NCBI GenBank assembly: GCA_028015245.1
Contig: CM051370.1
Coordinates: forward strand, 11,838,160 to 11,902,159
Length of the DNA: 64,000 bases
Reading direction: 5' to 3'
Source: Cardamine occulta
Taxonomy: Eukaryota; Streptophyta; Magnoliopsida; Brassicales; Brassicaceae
The translations under genes and the position numbers were made by a program. Position 1 is the stretch's first letter; each line of letters opens with the position of its first letter. Positions 44,830-55,723 of this stretch are shown one piece after another. The notes under the pieces are model-generated. The model made no database searches and was not told where the DNA came from. It was given only the letters and a program-made list of their open reading frames with translations.

Positions 44830-45235
44830 TTCCGTCAGAAATCCGTCGGTTTTGTATCCGTCAGATTTCTGTCGGTTTTATATCCATCGGAATTCCGTCG
44901 ATATTTAGATATCAGAAGTCCGTCGGAAATCCGTCGGAATTAAGGCTGTCGGAATTTTGTCGGTTTTATATCCGTTGGAATTCCGTCGGTATATACATAT
45001 CAGAAGTCCGTCGGAAATCCGTCGGAATTAAGGCTGTCGGAATTCCATCGGTTTTAGATCCGTCGGAAATTCGTCGGTTTATATTTATCAGAAATCCGTC
45101 GGAAAAACCGACGGAGTTCCGATGAAGCTTTTATTTTCGACGAGATAGAAGCGACGGAAAAAACCGACGGATTTCTGACGGATTTTGCTAACTCCGACGG
45201 ATTTCCGACGGAATTGGCTGTCAGTTTTGCGGTAT
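44830..45235. repeat. Right subterminal repeats of the CACTA element
   Basis: About 20 TCCGTCGGAA / TCCGTCGGTTT units, partly arranged as a 100-bp tandem duplication (TATCAGAAGTCCGTCGGAAA at 44908 and 44998). Confidence 0.9.
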
Positions 45236-45251
45236 TTTTCTTGTAGTGCTT

Positions 45252-46050
45252 GTTGAAAGCCTTGAAGCTTGTTCCTAAGAGAGTTGGATCTCGACTTCGT
45301 GTAAAAGTGATTAAGAAAGGTTGACTTGCATTCTTCCCAAGCAGTGATCGATCCAGGGGGTAAAGATTTTAACCATATATTAGCCTTGTCGGCTAGAGAG
45401 AAAGGGAAAAGCTTACACTTCAAATAGTTTTCAAGTACACCATTTGTTCTTGTTGTACTACAGATTTCTTCAAAGAGATCGATGTGATCCATAGGATATT
45501 CCGTGGAGAGTCCATGGAACTGGTTTTGTTTCACCAAACCAATGATTTGAGGTTTTATCTTGTAGTCACACCTTGGTGGATTGGGAACTCGTATGGCAGC
45601 TCAGTCTTGAGGATACTGGTTGGGTATGTCAAAGTCGCCTATGGTATGGTTCATATTGGCATGCCTCAAAGGGTGCACATAAGCAGGTTATCTAACACCA
45701 ACATTAGCATGATGTTTCACGTTAGGAACATTAGGAGGCTGGTGAGGAGGAACATTGAGATTATCTCCCACGCCAAGAGGATTAGCTTTATGAGCTTGGT
45801 TGCGGACCTCCAAAAGGTCGGCTTATGCTTGATAAGGTACGTAGATGAGACCATCATCCTCATCATGCATCGGCTGTCCGTGAATATCAAGGACAGCAGC
45901 TTGGTTTTGTTGATCGATGTCAAGGACACCTTGGTCTTGGTTTCTTAACTCGGCCATGAGTTGTTATCTTCGAAGTCTTCTAAGTTCACATTCTAGTCGA
46001 TCAATGTCTTGGATTGGAGTCACGGCTTCAGAGTTTTGGCTCCTTGTCAT
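45252..46050 (-). pseudogene. Athila-like gag N-terminal part
   Basis: ATG at 46050 (MTRSQNSEAVTPIQDIDRLE), then several stops in a Gln/Asp-rich head, then the capsid core NQFHGLSTEYPMDHIDLFEE, LKCKLFPFSLADKANIWLKS, LPPGSITAWEECKSTFLNHF and LRNKLQGFQQ, where the CACTA element begins. The W..F...F / L..K..P.SL.D.A..WL pattern is the plant Gypsy gag (retrotrans_gag) domain. It joins in frame to 36973 across the insertion. Head stops at about 45963, 45835 and 45596 show that gag was already dead or has decayed since. Confidence 0.8.
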
Positions 46051-46201
46051 GCACTGCAAATCCACAAACAAAAACTAAAAGGGAAATCAGAGGTTATCGA
46101 GAAACAATGAAGTAAGAGCAAAATAAAATTGAAAGATTCAAATAAAAAATTCAAAGTATCTTAGATGAGAGCTCTTATTGAATTCAAAGACAGCTAATAT
46201 A

Positions 46202-46226
46202 CTCCCCGGAAACATCGCGAAAAACT
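46202..46226 (-). other. Decayed primer-binding site of the Athila-like element
   Basis: Directly inside the 5' LTR the minus strand reads AGTTTTTCGCGATGTTTCCG then GGGA. Intact Athila-type elements have GGCGCCGTTGCCGGGGA here, pairing with tRNA-Asp; the differences fit CpG decay and a few substitutions. Confidence 0.65.
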
Positions 46227-47780
46227 TGATGTGTTATGTAAATTTTCCTTTAATACGACACAACTTCTTCAAACTGCAAGTGCACAGTAAATCAGCTGTA
46301 GTATTTAAGGTTATCGATCCCACAAAGAGTAATAGCTACGCGGATTGAATTCAATGAAAGAAATAAAAATAAGACAAATAAATGAAAGGGGGTTTGTTTT
46401 TGGTTCTTGAATGAATGATGCAATGAACTAAGTAAGCAAGTAAATAAATCGGTTGTAACCAATAAAAGGAAGGCATTGGGCGCTTGGGGAATCATCTTAG
46501 GGTTTCCATGGTTCTAAACAATTATAATGAAAGATCATATACAAGTAACTAATGTTTTCGGTCTAGGTTCCCAACTATGAACACGAATGAACAACTATCC
46601 TATAATCATAGAAATAATCGTCTACGATCCATGTGCTCTGTTACTCAACTCACGCAGGCAACGATGCACACTTCAAAGCATTATTAACGAGTTCAATACA
46701 TTCACAAAGCTCCATGACTCAACTTTCACAGGCCATGGCGCGATGCTTCGGTAACACTATGTCTAAGATCTAGGTTTACATGGTTAGCACTCCTATTCTC
46801 TAAGTTTAGGTCTTGGTGATCAAGTCAACCAACATGGATTAAGATAAAGATGTCCCAAGAGATACCTAATGAATTGCCGAAAATCAGATCTAACAACCTA
46901 TATGAATCTAACCATGAATTCCCTTTTAATCACCCCATAAAACTCAACAAAGAGATCTACTAGCTCATGATGCAAAGAAACGCAAAATACATCATAGATA
47001 ACATCATAAACGAATTCAATATATCAAAGGAGGTTCAAAGGAAACTTCTCTAGATGTCACAGAAGAAAGCTTGTCTCCCCAAAAGCAAATAAAAGTATGA
47101 AAGAGATGAGAAACAATGAAGAAGAAGGATGAATTTTATAGGGGTGGCTTCTAGGGTTTGGAGGCGACAAAGAGGCTCTTGTGGAGGCATCTTAGGGCTA
47201 TGGCGGTGGATCACACGAAGTCTCCTTGGAGGCACGGAAGTCACACCCAAAACATTAGGTTAAATGAGTATTTATAGGACTTGGGGTGTATAAAGTCAGT
47301 CTTAGGGTTTCTGAAGCAAAACTCAGCGTTTTGGGCAAGTAGGCAGCTGGAACCATCAGGTGAGCTGGCCTCGGTCATGGGTGGAGTGACTGGGGTTCGT
47401 AGGAGGCTGGACCTCGGTCACTCTCCTTGTGATCAAGGTTGAGAAGGCTTCAATCTCCGGGTCATATCTTCCAAACGGTTGAGTGGATTGCTTTTGTTCT
47501 TATCCCAAGGGAATCTGAACTCTTTTAGCTTTCCAGGGATATAAAGATCTCTGAATTTTCTCCACGGGAAGGTCTTCAACGAATGCCAAACTTCTGGTGC
47601 TCTGAAACTGTTTCAAAACGGGTTTTGCTTGACTTTGTGTCTTTTTTCCTCCAAAACTTCTAAAAGTCTCCAGGAAGTGGAAATGGTGGAAAATGGCCTT
47701 GAAGTATCCGTAATCACTTATTTCTCCATTGAATTCCTAATAAAAACATATAAATAATGGGCGAAAATACGATGTTATCA
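46227..47780 (-). repeat. 5' LTR of the Athila-like element
   Basis: 1554 bp, starts TGATAACATC (at 47780, minus) and ends CACATCA (46227). It carries the CTCGGTCA...GTGACTGGGG palindrome module at 47365-47432 and the same poly-T/exon-like blocks as the 3' LTR. Confidence 0.92.
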
Positions 47781-49647
47781 ATTGGTGGTCCAACTATATC
47801 TACCTTGTTAATCCCCATCCTTTGTAAAATACTTAGGAAAATAAGATCAACTGAGCTTCGAGTGTCAATTAAGACCCTAAAAACTTCAAAGTTGGCAACA
47901 TCGAGAGTTATTATGAATGTATCGTCGTGTGGTTTTGCAAGATGCTGAGTATCGAACTCTTCGAAAGTAATTGATGCATTGAAATCGACTTCCCTTGGTT
48001 CTCTACCCACTTTCATAACATCAGCTCGTTTATGCTGTTTGATAGCGCGAACCATGTCAGAAAATAACTTCGAACCCCCAATAATCACATCAATCTTTCC
48101 CTTTGAGGGTTTCGTTGGAGTGACTTCAGAAGTTTTTGGTTTCTTTGCTCCGCTCTTCGCGATCTTTGTGATATTGCTCGACAAACTCCTCAATCTTGAA
48201 ATCCATGAGGTCCCCAGAGGACCATAGCTCAGCCATATGCTTCTTAAGGACACTACAGTTTTTAGTACTGTGTCTATTTACTCAGTGGATGTCGCAATAA
48301 GTGTTTTCATCTCGAACCCAAGTGTATGATGAAGGAGATTCAAGTTTTCCTTTTCCGGGTGAGGATCGCCCAATAATATTATTGTATGGAGAAATCCCAA
48401 AGCGTTTGGTATCTTTGACAGTCTTTGGCTCGAACTTCTTAATTGTAGGCACAACTCCGGGATTCAAGGTTTGTTACTTCTTCTCGAAGGTTGCATTTTC
48501 TTCTTCAGCCTCGATCCAATTGTTTGCTCGGAACAAAGCATCATGGATGGTAGTTGGCTTGTTTACTGTAAGCTCCAAATGGAATCTTGACTCATGGCAT
48601 AGACCATTTTGCAGAGCTGCCAACGCAGCGGTCTGGGAAATTCTCAGGACTTTGGACAAAATGTCCTTGAAGTTGGCAATATGTTTTCTCAGAGGTTCAT
48701 GAGGGCCCTGAGATAAATTCCAAAGGTCACTACTCGTTTACCTTTTTCCGTGAGTACCGAATACTGCATGATAAAAGTCGTTGATAATTGATCAAAACTA
48801 TCAATCATCGCGAATTCGAGCTGTGAAAATCACAAAAGGGTTTGACCAGAAAGGTTTTCTGAGAAAAGCTTGCAGTATCCCGCATCTTCTTCATGCGCAT
48901 CGAGCTCGATTCGCCCTGCTCAATGCGAAAAGCAGCCAAATGACTCTTGGGATCGGTTATTCCATCATAGGTCGGTAGATTGACCCTTCGTGCATCTTTA
49001 ATCCGGAAGTTAGCTATCTGTGTTGTAAACGGTGAATGGTGAGTTTTGTTTATCACTTTTTCTACTTTGGGAGCTAAACATATCGCTTGATGGAACTTTG
49101 ACTTCATGTCGTTAAGAACACGATTCACTTGGTCAAAATCTGAGACTACTGCACCTTCCCAAGTGTCCTCTATCTCAACTGGGATGTCTCTGTTGTTGTT
49201 GTTGTTGTTGACCGCATATGTCGCAGCTGCAGGGTTAACCTCATTACCAACCACATCATTGGCAGCATTTGCTTCCACATTGGAAGTGGTTCCAGTTTGA
49301 GGTGTCGCTACTTGATGGATCGGTGTCTGAAAGACGACACTTTGAAGAGGGTTTCCAGGAGTTTGAGGGTTGGCACTCCTTAAAGCCCTGTAAAGTACAC
49401 GAGTACTGCGATTTCAAGAGGAGGATCCAGCAAACCTTGACTCCAAATGAGAAAAGAGAGTCACTTGATTGTTGGTCAAGTTTATCTGACCACTTCTCAA
49501 GGAAGTCACCTCTTTTTCGATGGTAATGAATCTTGCGGACAGATCGGTCATGGTCTGATTAATTCATGATAAGGATTGTTGAATGGCACTGATAGCGACA
49601 TGATCATTGCTGACAGCAGTTTGGTCTCCATTGCCACCACCAGCCAT
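47781..49647 (-). pseudogene. Gag and protease of the outer Tat-like Gypsy element
   Basis: ATG 49647 (MAGGGNGDQTAVSNDHVAIS). Gag continues through EANAANDVVGNEVNPAAATY, an Asn run, then RRVNLPTYDGITDPKSHLAA (49010-48950), TAALAALQNGLCHESRFHLE, LFRANNWIEAEEE and a CX..H zinc-knuckle-like YCDIH.VNRHSTKNC. The protease region is FEVFRVLIDTRSSVDLIFLS (catalytic DTG changed to DTR) and MGINKVDIVGPP, where the Athila-like element interrupts. NLPTYDGTTDP and the C.IH...H.T..C knuckle are typical of Tat-lineage gags. Several stops and a frameshift break it. Confidence 0.8.
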
Positions 49648-49704
49648 GATAAATTTGGTGAGGAGAACTGTTATGAAACGGTTGATTTGTAGCTTGAAAG
49701 TCTT

Positions 49705-49729
49705 ATTCTCCCCACAGACGGTGCTAAAA
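49705..49729 (-). other. Primer-binding site region of the outer Gypsy element
   Basis: Next to the LTR the minus strand reads TTTTAGCACCGTCTGTGGGG. Related elements have GGCGCCGTCTGTGGG here; the position fits, the exact tRNA is not assigned. Confidence 0.55.
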
Positions 49730-50456
49730 TGTGGATATTGGATCTCACACCCAATAATATATTGAATTATTTAAAGGAATAAGATAGAATTTGCAAAAGA
49801 TAATGAGTAAAAATAGAAATGAAACTTGTTAGAAAGAAAAGTATAAATTTGTCTATATTGATTTTTGTAATAAAAAGATCGACCCCCTCACATGACTATG
49901 GGGGTATGTATTTATACACGAATTAATGATTAAATGCTAAGAATTAATACTAATAAATCCTATGATTCTCCTTTAATGCGTCGATTTTGATTTGGTCTTT
50001 AATGTTGTAACGTCTTGTATTTGAATGATTTTCTTCTCCAGCTCGCAGATTTACTTGCTTCGCGGACACTCCTTTTTTCGCTTGCTCCTTCTTTCCGCAA
50101 GGCTTCACCACTGATCGGACCTCAGTTCTCTCTAATAAATCTAATAAATCCTATGATTCTCCTTTAATGCGTCGATTTTGATTTGGTCTTTAATGTTGTA
50201 ACGTCTTGTATTTGAATGATTTTCTTCTCCAGCTTGCAGATTTACTTGCTTCGCGGACACTCCTTTTTTCGCTTGCTCCTTCCTTCCGCAAGGCTTCACC
50301 ACTGATCGGACCTCAGTTCTCTCTGTCGAACCTTCGCACTGTTTGTCCGTCCTATATTAATCCGAACTGACCCAGTATTTGATTTGACCTACTAAAGTGG
50401 TTGACACGTATTATGATTGGAGTGAGTGGATCCTTTGTGTGGATCCGATATCAACA
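49730..50456 (-). repeat. 5' LTR of the outer Tat-like Gypsy element
   Basis: 727 bp; minus strand starts TGTTGATATCGGATCC and ends GGGTGTGAGATCC then AATATCCACA, TG...CA ends with short inverted GGATCC-type termini. No second copy is present in the window. Confidence 0.75.
49951..50324. repeat. 191-bp tandem duplication inside the outer LTR
   Basis: 49951-50141 and 50142-50324 are almost identical; I count two base differences (CTCGCAG/CTTGCAG and CTTCTTTCC/CTTCCTTCC). This is far less divergence than the rest of the element shows, so the duplication is much younger than the element or has been homogenised. Confidence 0.9.
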
Positions 50457-52070
50457 TATGGGCTTTACTTAAGGGTTTTATAATATATCTTTAATAAGTT
50501 GAAAATATAATAATTAAAATTTGAAAACGATTTATTAAAAGAGACATGTAGCAGCGTCTTATAACTTGAGTTTAGAAGAAACCTTACTAAATAAGATAAG
50601 ATTTAAAGTATTAAATTTAAAAGTATATTTATATATTTAAAAATTATTTTGTGGAGTTATGCTTTTAAATTTGGTAACAAATATGGACTTTATTTAAATT
50701 TTTAATTAGAAATAGAAATATATTGAATAAGTTGACAAAATAATAATTAAAGTTTTTTAAAAACTTCTTACAAGTGACATGAGTCAGTGTCTCCTAATAT
50801 GAATTTACAAGAAACCTTACTATATTAGATACACTTTAAAATATTTAATTTAAAAAGTATATTTATTTATTTGAATAATATTTTGTGGAGTTTCAGAGTT
50901 TGCAATTTTCTGGTTTGATATTTTTAGCATTACGTTAGTTTGTTGATTTATTTTAAAAATATATGTTTCTACTTTCTACTATTTTTAATTATTTGATTTG
51001 AAAGTCTATTTTTAAATATTTTCGTAGAGATTAAGATTTTGATTCAACGTGGTTTATTTTTTGGAAAGCATTTATAAAGCAATTCTGAAATTATATTAAA
51101 AAAAATAGATAAAATTAATGGTTAGAAAGAAAATAAATATAAAAGAAGAAAATTAAAAAAGGGCGAAAGTGTTATTTTTGTGGGGTACACTTGGTAGCGT
51201 CGCGTAACTCTACAAAATTATAACCTTAATTTATTATATAAGATATAAGATACAACGAAAAGTTGCGCGCATTGCGCGGATTATATATATATATATTTTA
51301 TTTATGTATTATATTTTATAAACAAATATTGTTTTCTTTATTATTTTAATTGAATTTTATGGTTTTTTTGTACGCACTATTAAACATTCACAATGCTTTA
51401 TGTTCCATGGTTTGAAAAAATCTTCTTATTGTATTTCCAAATCTTTGGTTAGCACTTTTCACATCTAATCTTGTTGAAGCATTTGTGTTGGAATCTTCGA
51501 TTTCAAAAAAAAAAACTCAGAGACTATGTGTTTGTGAGAAAATCATTGTATGAATGAAGTAGGTAACATTCCTGATTTTTGTTCACCAATATCATGAAAT
51601 ATGAGGTAGAAGTTGATTAAATATTTGAATTTGTTGTTATGTGTTTGAAATATATGTTTGTTGGCAAAAAGAATCGTGTAGTTGATATTGTTTTTTGTAC
51701 TTAGAGATCTTGTGATTTTGAGTTGGAGAAGATTCATGCTTCCGAATGATGATAGAATTAATCATTTTATTGTAAAATGTGTATTCTATATTATCCTCTT
51801 TTTTTTTGCTATTTATGTATTCTTGTAAAATAGATGTTGATTTCAGTTTTTTTTTTCTTCTAATTTATTGTATCATATTTAATTGCTTTTAATCTCAATA
51901 AATATATCATGATTCATATATTTTTATTTAATGTTTTTTTCTAATTAAAACTAACCATTTATTATTTATTATTATTTTATTAAGCAAAAGTGAGTAAAGT
52001 GAATAGTAAATTTGTTTATAGAGGCGTAATTGATTTTTATGGTTATTTATATCAAGATTAGACTAAAAGA
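50457..52070. repeat. AT-rich repeats, probably Helitron-derived
   Basis: Two diverged direct repeats of about 240 bp (50493-50670 and 50737-50910) share AATAAGTTGA, GACATG..(T/C)AG.GTCT, AGAAACCTTACTA and TATTTTGTGGAGTT. A CG-rich hairpin core GCGCGCATTGCGCGG (51266-51280) after TATAAGATATAAGATA resembles Arabidopsis ATREP/Helitron sequences. No Rep/helicase gene and no clear CTRR terminus was found. Confidence 0.4.
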
Positions 52071-52075
52071 AAATA

Positions 52076-52324
52076 CTTCCTCTGTTTCAAAGTATAAGAT
52101 GTTTTAAATTCTTTTTTTCTTGCTTTAAAATATAAGATGTTCTCATATTTCTATGTAGCTTTTAACTTTATTGAATTTTATGTAACCAAAACTATTTTAC
52201 AGTCTTTTCATAATTAGGTGAATTATTTTTATTTTAAATATTAAATGATACTTTTAATAGTAAAAACAACTTCTTAATCTTCGCGATTTTAGCTAGAGCA
52301 TCTTATATTTTGAAAGAGATGAAG
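52076..52324. mobile_element. 249-bp Stowaway-like MITE
   Basis: Terminal inverted repeats CTTCCTCTGTTTCAAAGTAT and CTTCATCTCTTTCAAAATAT, each followed by AAGATG, match at about 22 of 26 positions. The CTCTGTTTCAAA.TATAAGATG ends are those of widespread plant Tc1/Mariner-type MITEs. A TA precedes the left end; the right TA appears lost. Confidence 0.7.
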
Positions 52325-52890
52325 AACATAATATCTTTTTTTTTGTAATTTTCGACCCCAATTTAAATATTGCTCTTTCTTTTTAGTAATTTTTAAAAAT
52401 TAGAGATATATATCATATTCCTTGTAAATCTTTGTTCCTGATGTTGAATGCAATTTTTTTATGTTTTTATACGGTAAAAATAGGTTTTTTGTTGTTTGAA
52501 TTTTGTTTTATATATTTGGGATGGGTATTTTTAAAAACATTTTCTTTGTTATTTGGAATGTTTTTTCTTAGATAGAAGAAAGAGGGTGAAAAATATGATT
52601 TTGGAGAAAAATGAGCGGTATCATAGCTCCAGGAGATGATTTGTGTTGGAAGAAAATGAAAACGCTTTGTTATTATCTTTTTCAAAATATTATATACTGT
52701 GCTTGATTAAATAAATTTGTGGCATACATTGTTTGGATTAAAGGTGTTAATTTTGTTTTTTGATATTCTCTGTTTTTGGAAGGATTTTTTAGGGGTTTGT
52801 GATACTACTATTGATTATTGGGGTTTTGGTTAGAAATAATATATTAGATCAATGATTCTCATAACAGCATCAGAGAGTTGGCCATATATA
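52325..52890. other. AT-rich intergenic DNA
   Basis: No feature recognised; only low-complexity open stretches. Confidence 0.4.
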
Positions 52891-52894
52891 TTGA

Positions 52895-53060
52895 TTTATG
52901 ATTCAATTTATGAATTAATGGTTATGATCAAAACTTAAAATTAATTTATGATTCAATTTATAAATTAGAAGTCATGGTCAAAGATTGAAATTAATTTATG
53001 ATTTAATTCATGAATTAATGGTCTTATTCAAAGACTGAAATTAACTTGTGAATTAGAAAA
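52895..53060. repeat. Minisatellite of about 57 bp, copy block 1
   Basis: Three units of ATTAATTTATGATTCAATTT, then ATGAATTAATGGTCATG and GTCAAAGATTGAA. The same unit reappears as a second block at 54229-54345, on the other side of the inhibitor gene. Confidence 0.8.
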
Positions 53061-53427
53061 AAAAAATTAAGTTTAAGTGAAGAAAAAATCATCAATTATT
53101 CAATATAGAAAATAAGTGAAATCATTTCGGCGAAATGGAATATTTTTTACTATTATTTTTCTCTTATTAATTGATTTTTATTGGGTCAACCTTATTTGTT
53201 TATTTTTTGTCAAATTTTTAATCCATCATTAATTACTATACTTCCTCATTTTATAGCTAAAAAACATTTTATCATCATATGCCTAAAATAGTGATCAATG
53301 AGATACATATGCCTGAAACATTTATAGCTAATTACTATATTGGATGGAGTAAAATAGTGTTTAAACTATAAAATTATAATGTATTAGCATCGATGTTGAG
53401 ATACATATAGAGAAAATAGAAGCTGAG

Positions 53428-54046
53428 TTAGAAGCGATCAATGATCCTCATAGCAGCATTAGAGAGTTGGTCATAGATATCAATTTGACTAAATAGTTCA
53501 AGAGACGCGAACTTGAAATTTTTGAGATAGGTACGACAGCTAAGAGGAAAACCAAGCGCGAGCTTTATCGATAGATTGGCTTTGTCGTAATCGTTGGTAT
53601 TCAAACCTGTTTTAGCTTCCAACAGTTTGGTAGTTGCCTCCATCAACAATTCCTTTTTACAAGCCTCCAAAGCTGTTTTCATCTCACCTTTGTCTTCTTT
53701 TGATGATAATAGATCCGTTATGATGCTACAACATTTCAAAATTTGATATATTAGCTAGAGAATGTTAATATTATATACTGATTAATATAATACTATATGG
53801 TATAATAGAAGTGGAAACTTACTTGGTGATGTTTTGGAGACGAGAGTCGAGACAATTTATGATGATGCTTGCGATGCCAACAGGATTGGCACTAACGGAG
53901 GTTGGGTCGGATTTGAGACATTTCATGCACATGATCGGGACTTGTGCGTTATGACATTCGTTTACCATCAAGTCCTTATTGTCACAAATCGATATTGGAG
54001 AGATCACCAGATATGTAAACAACATAAACTTGATCATCATCATCAT
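53428..54046 (-). CDS. Invertase / pectin methylesterase inhibitor family protein
   Basis: Two exons on minus: 54046-53823 and 53725-53428, joined by consensus GTAAGT (53822) and TTGTAG (53726). The product is 173 residues, the usual PMEI size (150-200). It has a signal-peptide-like start (MMMMIKFMLFTYLVISPISI) and the family's four key cysteines: C31 and C40 in NECHNAQVPIMC, C97 in TALEACKKEL-type context after a C65 (IIINCLDSR), and a late C138. SDPTSVSANPVGIA and NDYDKANLSIKLALG are also family-like. Such proteins form four-helix bundles that inhibit cell-wall or vacuolar invertases or pectin methylesterases; which of these cannot be told from sequence alone. Frame and splice sites are intact, so I treat it as a real gene. 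The intron is unusual, many relatives have none. Expression is unproven. Confidence 0.8.
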
Positions 54047-54060
54047 TATGCCAAGTAGAT

Positions 54061-55036
54061 TGTTTCCTATGATTGATTAAATGATATTTCTTTAACGGGT
54101 GTAAATGGCTGATTTAAACTAAGATTATGTGTTGGTGTCAAAACTTGCATCACATACTTGTTTTGAGTCATCGGATGACCATCATTTTATAAAGGCCAAG
54201 AAAGTTCATGTTCTCAAGAGAAGGTGGTCAAATATTGAAATTAATTTATGATTTAATTAATAAATTAATGGTCATGGTCAAAGATTTGAAATTAATTTAT
54301 GATTCAATTCATGAATTAATGATCATTGTCAAAGAGAATAAAGTCAATGAAGAAGAGACAGGAAAAGGAAGTACATGTATTAAGTTATGAAGTTATAATC
54401 TACCCTCATGTCTATCAACTCCTATTCTCACCAGGCTCGTCTTTCTGTTGCTGAAGATTATATGGCTTGATTCTGATTAGATTGAAGAATCTATGTCATG
54501 GGTGGCATAGATTTTCAGGATAGTGAAGAAGATGAAGATCTCTCAAATTCATATATGTCTTCTTCATATGAGGTCAATAACTTTAGAATATTTGATGAAA
54601 CTCAAAACATTCTTGTTTGTTGATTTATTTTAAATTTTCAACAATCTATTTTTGAATGGGGAATTAGGAAGAAGAAACAGGAAAAGAGTTCACTTTTGAA
54701 GAAATACATAAATTGTGCGTTGATGGGGTCTAAAGCAGTTCCATAGAAACCAAATTAGGTGAAGAAAACAGGTCATGCAAACAAAATATGTACACATTGT
54801 TTCTCTAGTTACTTTTATTTTCTTTCAGTTGTTGTGATATTGTTAATCTTCGGTGTTTTTTTTTTGATGAAAAGGACCAATGGAGTTAGGTAAATAAGTT
54901 TCAGCATTGAGAAATTTTTGAATCTCTTTTTCTCTTATTTCTTCTCTCCGAGAATTTGATCTTGTGTTGCAGAATTTTTGAGTTTTGGGTTAAGAGTTTC
55001 TTTGACATTGAAGGTATCTATCTTTCTCTTGTGAAT
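54061..55036. other. Upstream region of the inhibitor gene and intergenic DNA
   Basis: Holds the gene's presumed promoter (54047-54225), minisatellite block 2 (54229-54345) and AT-rich DNA. A TATAAA at about 54190 is far from the ATG and not clearly a promoter. An acidic open piece GGIDFQDSEEDEDLSNSYMS near 54505 has no context. Confidence 0.4.
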
Positions 55037-55046
55037 ATGAAAGTAG

Positions 55047-55713
55047 GGGAAGTCGGCCAATTCATATCCAAACCTATTCATTAAGTCGAAATCATACATC
55101 AACTATGGTAATGGACCAATTTATACATAAAGATATCAAATTGAAAAAATTCATATATCAACTATAAAAATTTATATATATATATATATATATATATTGG
55201 TACATCTTAGAAAAGTTAGATTAACTTTGTATGTAATATTCTATATGTCCAAATTCCTATTATTATGATATATATAAGTGTTATTTATTATAATTTTTTC
55301 TCAAATAGAATTTTGGGAATTTTTGTTTCCAAATAGAAATTGAAAACGTGTGTAATATGGGAATGCATTTCCATCTAAAACATGAATTTAAGACTGAAAA
55401 TGAGACAAGACGAGGAGGGATGAGACGAGATGGGAATGATGAATGCCCCTAATTTTCATTTCAAAATTTTGTAAAAAAATAAAAAAATTTATGTATTGAT
55501 GATGTGTCATCCACGTCATAGTAAAACATATGATGTGGATGCCATGTCATCAGTTTTAAATGTACAGTCACCCATATTTGTATGAATCGATCAAATTTTT
55601 ATAGTTGGTCTATGAATTTTTCCAATTCGATAAATATAAATTGGCCAATTACCATTGTTGATATATGATTTTGACTTAATGAATATGTTTGGATATGAAT
55701 TGGCCGACTTCCC
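55047..55713. mobile_element. 667-bp Mutator-type MITE with perfect 10-bp target duplication
   Basis: Inverted repeats of about 130 bp begin GGGAAGTCGGCCAATTCATA at each end and remain alignable with a few mismatches. Identical ATGAAAGTAG flanks it at 55037-55046 and 55714-55723. Long inverted repeats with a 9-10 bp duplication indicate the Mutator superfamily. The core holds a (TA)n run (55174-55198) and no gene. Confidence 0.9.
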
Positions 55714-55723
55714 ATGAAAGTAG

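Larger units (their letters stand above)
36977..45248 (+). mobile_element. CACTA (En/Spm) transposon with perfect CTT target duplication
   Basis: 8272 bp. It starts CACTACAAGAAATC (36977) and ends TTTTTCTTGTAGTG (45248); the terminal 13 bases are inverted copies but for one change, extended by TACCGCAAAAC / TTTTGCGGTA. Identical CTT at 36974-36976 and 45249-45251 is the 3-bp duplication of CACTA elements. Removing element and one CTT restores the gag frame (QQ joins GPVKCF). It carries a TNP2-like gene (37423-41044) and a TNPA-like gene (42302-44639) in the same orientation, and subterminal TCCGACGGA repeats at both ends. It is the youngest layer of the nest. Confidence 0.96.
30267..47780 (-). 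mobile_element. Athila-like Gypsy element (gag and protease only), carrying a CACTA insertion
   Basis: Two LTRs of about 1.55 kb; polypurine tract AAGTCTGGGGGGAGT (minus, 31806-31820) next to the 3' LTR; primer-binding site region 46202-46222 reading CGCGATGTTTCCGGGGA, a decayed form of the tRNA-Asp-type site of Athila elements. Internal DNA is about 6.1 kb after subtracting the CACTA element. Gag and protease are recognisable; between the protease (35217) and the 3' LTR there is no RT, RNase H, integrase or envelope-like gene, only repeats. It is therefore a non-autonomous derivative, with the caveat of the N gap. Confidence 0.85.
26838..50456 (-). mobile_element. Outer Tat-like Gypsy retrotransposon, host of the nest
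   Basis: Gag and protease (47781-49647) and pol (26838-30266) are on the same strand and in the right order, and are separated only by the 17.5-kb insertion 30267-47780. Removing the insertion (with GTTGG/ATTGG duplication) restores a continuous VGPPTS-type protease-linker reading. The 5' LTR is at 49730-50456; the 3' LTR is missing to the left. Divergence and many stops indicate an old copy. Confidence 0.82.

Noticed and set aside
51543..51737. Short minus-strand open frame near the Helitron-like repeats
   Set aside because: No signature, AT-rich chance frame.
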